From Hysterium pulicare CBS 123377 (taxonomy: Eukaryota; Ascomycota; Dothideomycetes; Hysteriales; Hysteriaceae), in assembly GCA_000467715.1 (NCBI GenBank), contig AJFK01000311.1, positions 62,001 through 126,000 on the forward strand: a stretch of DNA of 64,000 bases, written 5' to 3'. The stretch's first letter is position 1; each line of letters starts with the position of its first letter. Of this stretch, positions 52,699 through 63,963 are shown in pieces. The notes under the pieces were generated by a model. It was not told the DNA's origin. It saw only the letters and a program-made list of their open reading frames with translations, and ran no database searches. The translations under genes were made by a program, and so were the position numbers.

Positions 52699-55600
52699 GG
52701 TAAACAATGGCCGCAAGGTCTACCGAAAGACTTGATGAACGTGACGGATGTCGATTCCGGACGACTGACGTTTGAGGCGAGACTTGAAATTACGGACAAG
52801 CGACTAGCATTCCAGCTGCGTCTTCATGACGAGGCAAAAAGCTCGAGGGTGTGCGAATGGAGGGGCGTTCTTGAAGGAAGATTTCGTTCTTCTCCTCCAA
52901 TGACTATGACTCTAAGCTCTTTCGCAGTTCCTTGCCTCTCGCTGATTTGCTTCTCTGATGGTCCTCTTGTTCTGTGCGAAAGAACAACTACTCCAGCGCT
53001 TTCGTTTGTGGGTTTCCCAGACAAAGGTGCGTAAAAGTGAGGAGACGAATGTGATCTATTATCGTACGCAGATGGTGGTTAGATATGGCATCTACTGGCA
53101 AGAGGGAGCAGGAACTTGCCTTCAGCCGATTACGGCGAAGAGATTCGAAGAGAGAACGGAGGGTCGAGTAAGACGAGGAGGCGTGGCTGTGGCAATGGCC
53201 TTGGACTTCGCGGAAAAAGACAAAGTGTCAGACGTGAAACGGACTGAGTGCACGGTAGAGAATGAATTGAACGCAGGCTTCTCTGTCGAAGAGGGCTCGG
53301 TTCCGGGCAATGTGCAGTGGTGCGAAGAGAAAGGGTTGTCGGATAAAGGTGATGGCGTAGGTATGCAATACAGCACGGCGGTGTGGGCTTCCTCGAAGCA
53401 GCACCGGATTGAGTTGAGGCTGTTCTGCGTGATTGTCGTGGGCGGCAGGCTGGGGAAGGGAGAGGTGCGCAGCTGGTGCGTGTGTACGAAAGGGAATCCT
53501 GGGCAGCACGGAAGAGCAGGGAGCCAAACTGGGCGCAAAATGAGCCAGGATAGGGCAGACAACGAGTTGCTTCAGATGTGCGAGTCGCTCGAGCATGGAC
53601 CACTGTGGCCTGGCAAACGGCCTCTACTGATTCGTATGAGGGCGGTGGAGACAATGACGGAGTGCCGTGCTCCTTTGTTTGGCTGGCATGTTTTGCAGTC
53701 ACGTCCAAAGTTTCATGAGGTGAACGAGCCGCGACAACAACAATACCATCGACGACGGCACCTCCGAGCGGCACAATTGCCCAATTGCCCAACTGCCCAA
53801 CTGCCCTCTGCACACGCCGCCGCAACGGCTGGGCAATGCTGCGGCGATTATACTTGACGCCTCGGCCATGATGGAATGCTCACGATAGAGGGAGAGGGTT
53901 ATTCTGGTAGCACGCTGCGAACTGTTGAAGGGCAAGAGCCAGGCCGTTTTCGGTAGCGTGCGTCAGGGACGACGCCAAATTCAGGGGCGGTTTCGGCAAG
54001 CAAGAGAAGGTTAGGGCACTGAAACCGCCTCAAGCAGCAACACCACTCAGCACCCTCAGCCCCTTGTCGGCTTGCTCTCCGCCTCGAATCCTTGGTCCAA
54101 CTGTCCATGCAGCCCGCGTGCAGGAACCCCTCAAGGCTCGGCTGGATCAACCATCAACGAAAACCCACTTGCATCCAACCACTATCGATATCTGCAATGC
54201 GATGCAGAGAAGCAAAGAGAAACAGCCCTCCGCTTTCATTCAGCTTTCCCAACATGAGGTGGTTGCACCCTGGAGGCGCTGAACTGTTGCGCACATGTGC
54301 TCTTGTCTACCGTCTCGTTGCCCTCGTCACCCTCGTCACATCAGACCTTATCTATTCGCACACATCAATCTCCCTTCATTTGGGCGAGGCGCGCGCCTTC
54401 ACCTCAACCTTTGTAATGTGCTACTCAGCCGCTGGCACCCCTCCTTCCGAGCGAGCAAACCTCACAAGCAGTCCCCGTGAGATTGTAAACCTCGCAGGCA
54501 CACGTAAACCCACTGCTTCCAATCTACTCTGTCATACCACGGCAATGCGTCTTCATATACCGATACGGGCTCACTTCTCACATGGAACACCGACCCCAAT
54601 CCATACCTAGTTATGGGCTATTTTAGGCCTTGACGGATATTAACTCCACCAGGCCACCTTCCAGAAAAGCCACTAGAATCACCCACCCACCTGTCCTGGT
54701 AGCATGACTTTAATTTCACAACTGTCAGTGAGCTTCTAACCCAACTCGATCCGCCGGCGTGGAACACGATCCAGTGTTGAAGCACCTCTTTCCAGCAAAG
54801 TCTCGTTGTACCAGTGCTTCACCAGGGGTGCCATAATTCTTCGTTTTCGGAAGTGGGTCTTCCTCTACCACCTTCTTTACCACCGGCCTACAGAGCCAAG
54901 TTAGACTCTGGGAAGAGCATAAAAGCCAGTTGCCATCCTTGAGGTTGGTTGGAAAATAGTATATGGAATACCATCTTCCAGACTTATACCGGCAGAGGAA
55001 TTCATGCTACAACTAATAATGACACCCCTTGTGGTTTGGCTCCATTATGACGGGTTAGCTTTTACAAACTCCCACTATTCTTGCTGGAAGTAGCAATTCA
55101 CATGGTTGTCACAATCCTATCTGATCACGATGCTTTCGACAGTTCCACTATTACGTCCCACTTTTCGTTTCCCACCTTCTCCACCTTGCACCTTTCCTCC
55201 GTGCTGACGACTCCATCGCTTTGTCCTACGTCCCAACACCCCTTCACATTTCTTCATGCGTTCCACAGATTGGAAATTTGGTTTGACACAATGTTTTGAT
55301 ATTGCGATTCCGTTTTGTTATGCGATGAATCCCGAGGTAAAGCTTCGTCGCGTTGCTTCCTGAGGATCTTCCGGTGGCTTAACCGAGTAAGTTTCATTAT
55401 GCGTTTGAGGACCACCGCCAAGTATCGCAAATGAAACCCAATTGCATCTTGGTCTTGAAGCATGCAGCATGGTAAGAACCTGGATCATATATTATCAAAG
55501 TCCGTAGAGCTCGACGTCGCTCGAAGTAAGCCCATCGGACTTTTCTAGAATCTGCCACATTAAAGTCAGTCGCAAACGACCTTCCCGTAACAGTTGACGA

Positions 55601-57345
55601 GTCAAAAAGACAGTGCTTTGTAGTGCTGACCTGTCTCAGCTTGGCCAATCACTTGAAGATCAGAATCTCAAAGGTTTCTGGAAAGGTTTCTGGGTAGTGC
55701 AACAATGAAGAGCGGGATCGAAAAGCAATGCCTGTTTGCCATGGTATTTGGAATCGAAGCAATTACAAGATACTTCGAATCACATGTGTCTTGGTACGCG
55801 CAAGCCTCACATCTTCACGTAGCAATTGGGACACTGAGGGTATCACTTAACTGATTTGAGACAACTCGATCAACCTCGATCGAACGCCCAGGCTTCTATT
55901 TGGTCACTGAAAGCCCACCTCACCAACTCTTCGATTCCAGGTTTCTAACGGATCTTCTGGGTTCCTTTCCCAGAACTCCACGTCATTACCGAACTTCTCT
56001 TCACATCTTTGGTCATAGCATAGAATTTTCGGGGGGAAAATTCAAATCAATGAGTTCCATGCACTGCATCCTTCTCCCGCACTCCTGTACGAAGATTAAA
56101 GCCTCGTTCCCAGCAATCCTCTCCACCAAGACCTTGGAACCTCATAATCCTCTGACAGGGTTACCAGGATCTGGGTACCTGTCACTGCATGCAGAATCCT
56201 CCCAATCCTCTCCGATCCGTGTCTATGGGAGCGCCATACCATTTGACAGTATTAGGAATTCCAATTTTATTCAACTAGCCCCTTCAGGAACAGAGGAGTG
56301 ATGCGCCGACAGACAAAACAGCACATAGCTAAACTCGTATTACGAACAAGTGAAGGGGGAAACGATGTCTTCGTAGCATTCCCGAGAGCTTCTCATAGAC
56401 TGGGTGAGAGTTGGAAAAGCGACCCTTTTACCATTATACTAAGTTGCAATACCTCTCTAAAGAGCTTTTAAGTTAATATAGATTTTAAATTTTATTTAGT
56501 TCTCTATTAGCTATGTACCTAGGACTAGGCTGCTCGAATTACTTATTACTAGCCTAATCACAATGTCATTCAGTCTTAACCCAGTAATAGCGAAGAGCTC
56601 AACCTGACTTCGTTGGCAGGCTCGAACACGTTTTCTTCGATCATACCAAGTGAAGGCCGCACACCGGAATGTTAGCAACGCCACCTGAGATTTGATGAAC
56701 ATCTCACAGCGATATCTTGAAGCGTAAAGCCTTATACAGCTATTTATTGCCAATGTGACCTTATAGCCACACACCACCATCTGGCAGCGTACGCCAACCA
56801 ACCTGGTGTTCAATGGGACAGGACACTGCAAGCATATCGCGAGAGTCTTATTATTTACATCTATATACTAAGGTATCTAAAGTCTTGCACCTCTCTAGAG
56901 AAAAGTATACCTTAATTATCTAATACTTAAACAGTAATGTACAAGAATTAGACTAAATGCTGCTTATAAGATACAAATATGCATCTATATGGAGTTTACG
57001 GGCTTTTGCTGAGTTGATTTGAGCTTGGCGAAGAGACGCATATGGCTATTGATTTACAGAGAGGGTTCTAGGAGCGCTATTTTCTATAAATTTGATATGA
57101 AGTAGGGGAGAAAATAGTTTAGATTAGAATTAAAAAGTAGCTTTTTTATAGTTATAGTTGTCTACTAACTAGCTCAAGCTTTGTGGAGAGAGACATTTGT
57201 CTGTAGGCTTCCAGATATGATTCTATTTATGCTGTTTTCTAATACACTAAATCTAATCACTAGAGAAATTATATAGTTTAAAGTAGTATAGATGTTGAGT
57301 GACACTTAACATGTCCAAGGCAACGACAAACTCTACTTCTCCTTA
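52699..57345. other. 4.6-kb gene-poor region
   Basis: No gene is supported. From about 53120 to 53860 both strands have long overlapping open frames, up to 299 codons, of biased composition; I read this as the GC-rich leader and promoter of the kelch gene. From about 54060 to 56430 frames are short and unremarkable. From about 56430 onward the DNA is AT-rich. A four-fold CAATTGCC/CAACTGCC microsatellite lies near 53773-53806. Confidence 0.5.
56430..57300. repeat. AT-rich, TA-rich segment, possibly RIP-damaged repeat
   Basis: Two very AT-rich blocks (about 56435-56525 and 56840-57300) flank a more balanced middle. Both contain a related phrase: GCAATACCTCTCTAAAGAG in the first, CTTGCACCTCTCTAGAGAA in the second. 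TA steps are frequent. This looks like the remains of a repeat altered by C-to-T mutation. I could not identify the original element. Confidence 0.4.
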
Positions 57346-58533
57346 TCATTTCCCTTCCGTACTTCCCAACTTCGGCATCCCGTTCTTCTTTCCCCACCCC
57401 CAAACCTTCCCCTCCATATCTGGCCCAATGAACAGCCACAGCAGGCTCGTCACCCAGGTACCTACGGTATCAACCACAATATTATCCCTCGGACTTCCTC
57501 CCAAACTCGATATCCGCATCAGCTTCCCCAGCCAGTTCGTTGCTATCATGTAGTTGCCGTTCTCCAGCCCTTTGAATGCAGCAGCAGCCGCCTCGTCTCC
57601 TGTTTGTCTGGGGTCGGTTTCTTCGAGTAGATGGGTCACAGCGTGCTTTGTTTGATTCTCGACTTCCAGACCAGGGGAGGTGATGGTGCCGGGGTAGATG
57701 GCGTGGATTCTAATGTCGAAGGGGGCGGTAGCTTGGCTGGTGGGAGCGGTAGAGCGGCGGGCGCCGTTATACAGATTAACTTCTGAGCGGAGGGAATCTG
57801 CTAAACCTCTGAGGGCGGTCTTCGCAGGACCATAGGGACCATAGCCGGCAAGGTTTACGAAGGCTATGACGGAGGAGGTGAGAATGAAGTGGCGGGGTAG
57901 CTCTGACTTCACTTTCCCTCCTTTGCCTTCTGCGGAAGGGTACGGTGTCGAGGGATATAGCCACGCTTGCAATGTTTTGTGCGCCAGGTAGCAGACCGAC
58001 CAGTAGTTGACGTCCATCTGTTTCCTCATTATCTCTAGAGATGTTTCGACAAAGAGGCCAGGCCTTGCGGCGCCAGCATTCGCCCAAACGATATCGGGTG
58101 CCTGGCCACTGTTCCAGGCAGTGGCTTCGGAAAGTACGCGGGTGTTCTCGGATTCCGAGGCCAAGTCGGCGGAGATGAAGTGGAAACGCTGAGTTTGAGG
58201 AGACTTGGCGAAGGGCTTTACGTAGTCAATTGCATCTTGAAGCTTCTTGACATCTCGAGCAACGATTATTATGTTTGCGCCTTTCTGGGAGAGAATTTTA
58301 GCGAGACCGCGGCCCATGCCCGTAGAACCGCCTGTCAGAAGGACTGTCTGCAGTATACAATTAGCATCGCTTTATTATATTTCAGATTTTGGCTACTGAA
58401 TCGAAGCAGTTGCACATACCCTGCCCTCAACAGGGAACTGGTTCTTCCAGGAAAAGAAGCCCATTATATCAAGTGAAAGAACAGCCAAGAATACGAGAAG
58501 ACAAACGGAAGCCCAGAAGATGCCTAGAGCCAT
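57346..58533 (-). CDS. TSC10: 3-ketodihydrosphingosine reductase (KDSR/TSC10)
   Basis: Two minus-strand exons, 58420-58533 and 57346-58347, encode 371 aa. An N-terminal membrane helix (MALGIFWASVCLLVFLAVLS) precedes the short-chain dehydrogenase fold: NADPH motif TGGSTGMG (about 43-50), WANAG (127-130), the catalytic Ser in ILTSSV and the YxxxK pair Tyr210/Lys214. A second hydrophobic segment (VTSLLWLFIGPDM) near the C-terminus fits the family's membrane attachment. Reaction: NADPH-dependent reduction of 3-ketodihydrosphingosine to dihydrosphingosine, the second step of sphingolipid synthesis, on the ER. A loop (about 168-190, KGGKVKSEL) is typical of fungal orthologues. Confidence 0.88.
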
Positions 58534-58747
58534 CTGAAAGAGTAGGAGGAAGGAAGAAGTAAATACTTGCGACTCGCTGACGGTACGGAGCACAGTCGCT
58601 CGTGAAAGGATGCTAATCTCGCGGGGGCCCTGGATTTCCGCCTACGTAAGCACTAGCTAGCGCCACCAACCCGCGCTGCCCAGATATTTTCTTGAGCCTA
58701 AATCTCTGCTGTAAATTCGACATCCACAATCAGCGACAAGCAAGAAC
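58534..58747. promoter_or_regulatory. Compact divergent promoter of TSC10 and UTP3
   Basis: Only 214 bp separate the two start codons, so the genes share one short bidirectional promoter. CGCCTACGTAAGCACTAGCTAGCG lies near its centre (58641-58661). No clear TATA box is seen on either strand. Confidence 0.6.
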
Positions 58748-60785
58748 ATGGGCAAGAAAAGGAAGGCTGGCGGTCAGCCTTATGGCGACTCAAGGTCAAA
58801 GCCAGAGAAGGAAAATTCGAAGCTGAATATTAGCACGTTCGAAGATGTCGCGGATTCGGAGGACGAGTTCCACTTGAATCGAGACAAGATTCTTTTGGAT
58901 GAGGGACCCCAAGCGAAACGCCTGAGAAAATGGAGGGAGCAAGGTAAAGTCGAAAACAATCTCTATCTATCATGGTATTTCTAATCATACCTTCCCAGAT
59001 GAATTCTTGCAACCCTCCGACGAAGAAGTGCTAGCATACAGCAGCCCTGAGGAAGACGATGAAGAGCTTGAGGAAGAGGACGGGGAGGAGGAATATGGTG
59101 ACGTAAATGGTATCTCGGATGATGACTTTGGACTCGGGAAGAGGAAGCAAGACGGAGAAGAGGAAGAGGAATTTGGAGGATGGGGTCCCTCGAAGAAAGA
59201 CTACTACAATGCGGACGCCATTGAAACGGAGCAGGATGCCTTGGACGAAGAAGCCGAGGCTCGGCGAATCCAACAAAAACAGCTACAAGGGATGACGGAG
59301 GCAGACTTTGGCTTCGACGAGTCTGAGTGGATGGGCCAAGAGGGTGATAACGATAAAGAGGGTCTCGAGGCTGGTGATGTGGTTACTGAAATCCTGCCGC
59401 AGCTTCAGATTACGGATGACATGGGTGGAGAGGAACGCCTTAAATTACTACGTATGAGATATCCCGAGTTCGACCATTTGACCAAGGAGTTCCTACGACT
59501 ACAGCCGTTGCATGACGAACTCGCCCATGCTGCCAAAGCTGCAGAGAAGTTGGTTCAAACGCGAGCTGCTAGAATGAGCCAACCCTATAAGTCCGCCGTT
59601 CAAACTCCAGTCGCTGTAGTCAAGTATCGGACACTTGCCGCCTACCTAGCCGCTATAGCCATGTACTTTGCCGTCCTTACTTCCACCGCCAGCGAAAATG
59701 GCTCCACAGCCATAGCCATATCGCCAAACGAGTTGCGAGATCACTCTGTAATTGGAGGTATTTTGAAGTGCCAACAGCTGTGGTCAAAAGTCGAGAATCT
59801 TCAAATAGCAGATCCCATGGTGGAACTCGCCAATGGGGATGATCTATCAGCCATTGAAGAAGAATCCGATTCTGCAGCCAATACGAAGGGGACTACCGTT
59901 ACCGAAACAAAGAAGGCGATGATTCCCCGCAAACCCAAGAAGACGAAAGCTCAACGAGCTGCCGAAGCAGCGCAAGCCGAAGCCGAAGCACGGCGTGCTG
60001 AGAGAATCCGTAAAACAGAAGAAGAGCTTGCTGGTCTTGTATCTTTGACGGAGCAATCAGCTCTTCAAAAGACGGCAAAATTGAAGAAGGCTAAGGCAGC
60101 TGCTATCACAGCCAATCCTGACGATTCCGACTTCGGCGAGGAGACCCCACTTACAGCCCAAGAACTGGCAGACAAGGCCAAGAAGAAGAAGAGTCTACGA
60201 TTCTACACGTCTCAGATTGCCCAAAAGGCGAACAAACGCGGCGCAGCAGGCCGCGATCAAGGTGGAGATGCCGATGTGCCTCACAGAGAACGGTTGAAAG
60301 ATCGACAAGCTAGACTTCAAGCTGAAGCAGAGAAGCGAGGCAGAAAGAAAGAGGGTCCCGGCGAGGAACTGGGCGGTGAAAGCGATCTAGAAGACGACAA
60401 GCAACGTGGGGGCGGCCCAAGCAACGACGATGACTACTACGACTTAGTGGCTGCACGCAGCAAGCAGAAGAAGCAGGCTAAGCAGGAACTGGCAGATGCT
60501 TACGCCCAGGCGGCTGCGGAAGGCGGACGGGTGGTTCCTACTGAGGAGATAAACGCGGATGGTAAACGCAAGATCAGCTACTTAATCATGAAGAATAAAG
60601 GCTTGAAGCCCAATCGCAAAAAGGAGGTTCGCAATCCTCGGGTCAAGAAAAAATTGAAGTACGAGGCCAAGAAGAAGAAGCTGAAGAGTCAGAAGGCGAC
60701 TTACGCTGGAGGAGAGGGTAGAGGTGGGTACAAGGGAGAGCTGACGGGGATTAAGAAGGGCCTGGTCAAGAGTGTGAAGTTGTAG
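58748..60785 (+). CDS. UTP3: SAS10/UTP3 small-subunit processome protein
   Basis: Two exons, 58748-58943 and 58999-60785 (55-nt intron), encode 660 aa. The N-terminus is Lys-rich then very acidic (Glu/Asp runs at about 75-125). A Sas10/Utp3/C1D domain begins at about residue 220 (EFDHLTKEFLRLQPLHDEL). Charged low-complexity helices follow. The C-terminal Sas10 domain ends the protein: ISYLIMKNKGLKPNRKKEVR then NPRVKKKLKYEAKKKKLKSQ, the family's best-conserved signature. Role: 18S rRNA processing in the nucleolar SSU processome. It shares its promoter with TSC10. Confidence 0.93.
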
Positions 60786-61553
60786 ATAGAACTAGGGAAA
60801 GACTTCCTGAAGGGTATGCAATTCGGGGGTGCCTTATCACTTCCGCATAACCAATTCAATGTCGTGTCTGAAGAACAGATCATATTGCAGCTGCGGAAGA
60901 AGTTCTATCGCTGCAGGCTGCGGTGTGAGTCCTGCGAGCTATACGAAAGCGGGCATTTATCTGACCACCTGTCGTCCAACCAGCACATACAGTGCAAAAC
61001 CAAGCTTTTCGTTACGACAACCAATTGCATTTTCGCAAAAGGTTCCCAAATTCCACAAACCAAGCTCAACACATGACGGCAGCAACGCCGATAGGTAGGG
61101 TGGATAGGCAAAGTGACGAGGTTGGGATGTCACATCGTGATCTTGTGTTCAGCGGGACGAGAACGCGGAGCAACGAACAGACGTCACAAGACCTGCTTCA
61201 GCTCCAAACGCCTCCGTTGAATGTTGGCCCCAATTGTTCAGGCCTTCAACAGCGTCAATTCCCTTCACATTTCAATTGGTGCATGGCGTTTTGCATGTAG
61301 TAGGTGGCCTTGGAAGTCACTTGTGTTTAAAGTCAGGTACATGTCAGGCGTGTCAGGGCTACTTATCGCCCTCATTCCCAATTACTCCCTTCTTACGTCA
61401 ATTGCACCACCTCAGAAAACTTGCCAGCACCTTCACTCCCACATCCTCTTTTTCCGAGGTTTCCTCTGTGCTAAGGTCCACTCATTGCCGCTCCGATGCG
61501 TGTTAACATATTAATTGACTAAGCACATTCTGGGTCTCCCACAAGCATCAAAG
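60786..61553. other. Intergenic, no gene seen
   Basis: 768 bp between UTP3 and the luciferase-like gene. Overlapping short plus-strand frames at 60816-61514 are not supported by any family. The CT-rich tract at about 61360-61470 is a plausible 5' leader. Confidence 0.45.
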
Positions 61554-62384
61554 ATGATAGTCGCCTGTTGCGAACCAATCACGACAGCCCTCTCCGACCT
61601 CAAAGATGCCATTACCACCCGCCTCGACCACCCAATCGTCGTCTACCCCAGTAGACTTTTCATTCTTCTATGTTTTCTCCGGGCTTTCTACTTCATCTAC
61701 AACGATTATCACAAATACTTAGACCTCGGTCCAGGCGGCACACCACCCACACCTCTTGGCTACCTTAAAATCAAACTCCTCAGCATAATCCGCCTCCGCA
61801 ATGTCTACAAACCAGCTCGCATACCACCTCACTTCCGCCCTCAAAGCGGCCACCTCTCTTCCCTGCCAACGCGTACAGGGAAAAGACCAGAGGTGGCAGG
61901 CATCGCGCCCCAACGCCAGCAAACTCAACGATCTTCCACAGCCATCTACAATCAGCTGACCACGCAGCTCAAGAAGCTTGCCAAAGACCCGAAAAACCAC
62001 CTCCGTGAACAAACATCTTGCTTCGAGAAACACAGTTCCGGACTCTTCTCTATGACACCAATAACCCACACCTGCAGCGGCGAAGTCTGCCATGCGCATC
62101 CGTGTGATGGGTCCTTGCACCTGACCTTACATCCTGCAGATGCCAAGATTGTTCTTGAGAACGGATGGGGTGAGCGACATCCGTTGGCTAAGGGAGGCTG
62201 GTTTAGAAGGTTTGTGCCTAAGGAGTTCTGTTTGGTTTATGCACCGAGAGATGAGAAGGAAGTGCAGGTTGTGGTGAGAATCGTTTGTGCGGCGGCTTGG
62301 TGGGTGAGTGGAATTCAAGTTGGAGGGGAATATGAGGAGAATGAGAAAGAGAGAGGTATTGGTAAATGGGTCGGTAAGGCTTGA
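61554..62384 (+). CDS. Luciferase-like-domain (DUF5519) protein
   Basis: A single exon of 276 aa from the ATG at 61554. One hydrophobic segment near residues 35-50 (LFILLCFLRAFYFIY) may be a membrane anchor. The C-terminal domain, about 170-265, carries the motif CDGSLHLTLHPADAKIVLEN followed by GWGERHPLA and FCLVYAPRDEKEVQVVV, typical of the fungal proteins annotated as luciferase domain (PF17648, DUF5519). The domain name comes from distant resemblance and does not imply light emission. A possible family role is unknown. Confidence 0.85.
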   Translation: MIVACCEPITTALSDLKDAITTRLDHPIVVYPSRLFILLCFLRAFYFIYNDYHKYLDLGPGGTPPTPLGYLKIKLLSIIRLRNVYKPARIPPHFRPQSGHLSSLPTRTGKRPEVAGIAPQRQQTQRSSTAIYNQLTTQLKKLAKDPKNHLREQTSCFEKHSSGLFSMTPITHTCSGEVCHAHPCDGSLHLTLHPADAKIVLENGWGERHPLAKGGWFRRFVPKEFCLVYAPRDEKEVQVVVRIVCAAAWWVSGIQVGGEYEENEKERGIGKWVGKA

Positions 62385-62880
62385 GGGGAGGTGGGTAGAT
62401 AAGTGGTTTTTAAAAGAATCGTTTTGACGGGAATACCCTATGGGCATGAAGTCCATACAACTAGGACCACATTAACGGGTGAGACTGAGTCAGGAAAGAT
62501 ATGTGACATTATGGAGAAAGAATGCTCGATCATGGGCAAGGAAAGGAAATGCGCTGAAGTTAGAATGGCAATTGAAACCGGAATCGTTCAGCCATTAAAC
62601 ATTCAAATTGAAGAAAAACATTTCAACGTCCATTGAAAACGATCAATTCATGAATTTATATGATCCACTTGCGTATCCTGAACTGGCATATCATATCAGC
62701 CTCTCATCTCAACTAACAGTACAACAACATCCTAGGAAGTACGCAGCATACCTTGCTGTATTGCCACCACCATGCATACCCCTCAACTCTGTTTGGATCC
62801 CTGGCGAACCCAATCCGCAAACTCCTTCCTTTTCCCCTAAATCCTAAAGTCAGTATATCCATCCCTCCCTCCGCACATAC
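62385..62880. other. Intergenic between convergent genes
   Basis: 496 bp holding the 3' ends of the luciferase-like gene and EMC5. No gene recognised. Confidence 0.45.
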
Positions 62881-63336
62881 TCATCGCAAACTCACCCTAA
62901 CATCCCAGAACCCCGTCCTCCCACCCTCAACCAATCCCTGAAACGGATCGCCCTCGCCATTGATCTCCTCCCCCTCTCGCGTCCACGTCCCCTCGCTCTT
63001 CCGTCCCTCCTTCTCAATCTTCCCAGCCCAACTGGCCCATTTAATAGGCTTGAGGTCGCCTGAGCCGAGAACGATGCCTGTCGAGAGGAGCAGGATGGAG
63101 GCGAGTAGTTCGAGGGTCATGTCAGTTGGCGTGGAGGTTTGTGGGTGAAGGGCTGTGTGTTCGTGGGTTGAGTAGACTCTTTGAGTGGTATTAGTTCTTT
63201 AGAAGGGATGGATTGGTTTGGATACTTGAAGCAGAGAGGAGCTCGGGATAAAGAAATAAGGGTAGGGTATGGGGACATACGCGTGTGACAGGAGGATGAG
63301 GCCGAGGCCGTTGAGAGCTGTTGCTAGGAATGGCAT
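62881..63336 (-). CDS. EMC5: ER membrane complex subunit 5 (EMC5/MMgT)
   Basis: Two minus-strand exons, 63281-63336 and 62881-63178, with a 102-nt intron, encode 117 aa. The first helix (MPFLATALNGLGLILLSHA) is followed by VYSTHEHTAL, a second helix (LELLASILLLSTGIVL) and the conserved LKPIKWASWAGKIEKEG. This is the EMC5/membrane magnesium transporter family (PF10270). Role: core subunit of the ER membrane complex, which inserts tail-anchored and multi-pass proteins. The start is set by the short first exon, which restores the expected first helix; without it the frame would start at the second helix. Confidence 0.88.
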
Positions 63337-63804
63337 TTCGTGGCAGGGGAAAAGGGATGGACGGTCGAGTTACATGTGTCGAAGCACTTCCCAGAGGTGC
63401 GGACTTCGGCGTGGAAACGATAGCTTTGGTGAAAGTTAAGGTGCGGGATGAGCCGAGCACGTGGAGATTATTCGGTTGTGGCTGGTACTGTGGCTGATAA
63501 CTTGGGGTAGCGGTCCCAACTAATCCCATGATTTCACTCATCATGTAGTTCGCACTAAGATATTTGGCATTTTTGATTGATTCTTCCAAGGAAAAACGGT
63601 ATAGGTACAATAGAATAAGCTTGATCCTTGATCATGCATCTAATAAAGAAGACTGCGGTCAAAACAAGTGGTATCCTTGATCATCCAGAACTGATTCAAT
63701 CATTACCCCAAGACAATACTATGAATGAAGTTTTATCGCGATCGCACAGGCGGAGCCTCCAACGCCGACCCAAGTGATGGCAAACAGATTAGGGAATGAT
63801 TGAA
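63337..63804. other. Intergenic, no gene seen
   Basis: 468 bp between EMC5's start and the end of the partial gene, both minus strand; EMC5's promoter should lie here. The frame 63191-63610 is the antisense or intron shadow of EMC5's first exon. Confidence 0.45.
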
Positions 63805-63963
63805 TTAAGCTCGTTGTGCCCATTCAGCAAGTTGACCCGATGAGTCGACAGAGTCATGGTTCTTCTCATGACCATGCAGGGCATGATGGTTGAGCGACTC
63901 ATTTGACATGTCCTCATCATCGTCCGGAAGCTTGACATCGCGAGTGAGCTCAACGTAATCGTA
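63805..63963 (-). CDS. Last exon of an unrecognised gene, cut by window edge
   Basis: A 53-codon open exon, including the TAA at 63805-63807, is preceded by a good acceptor (CCATCTAG on the minus strand, ending at 63964). It reads YDYVELTRDVKLPDDDEDM, then a His-rich stretch and ends LAEWAQRA. The acidic, hydrophilic tail could be the cytosolic C-terminus of a larger protein. The rest lies beyond base 64000. The family cannot be told from this piece, and the intron may extend past the edge. Confidence 0.5.
   Translation of the reverse strand, partial: YDYVELTRDVKLPDDDEDMSNESLNHHALHGHEKNHDSVDSSGQLAEWAQRA

Noticed and set aside
52958-53857. 299-codon plus-strand frame as a real gene
   Set aside because: No recognisable family, biased composition, opposite-strand frames equally open; kept only as an observation.
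54600-54710. Possible fifth copy of the MITE family
   Set aside because: Only a short phrase (GGCCTTGACGGATATTA) resembles the family; ends and other blocks are absent.
61554-62384. True luciferase
   Set aside because: The domain name rests on distant similarity; no luciferin-binding or light-emission motif can be claimed.
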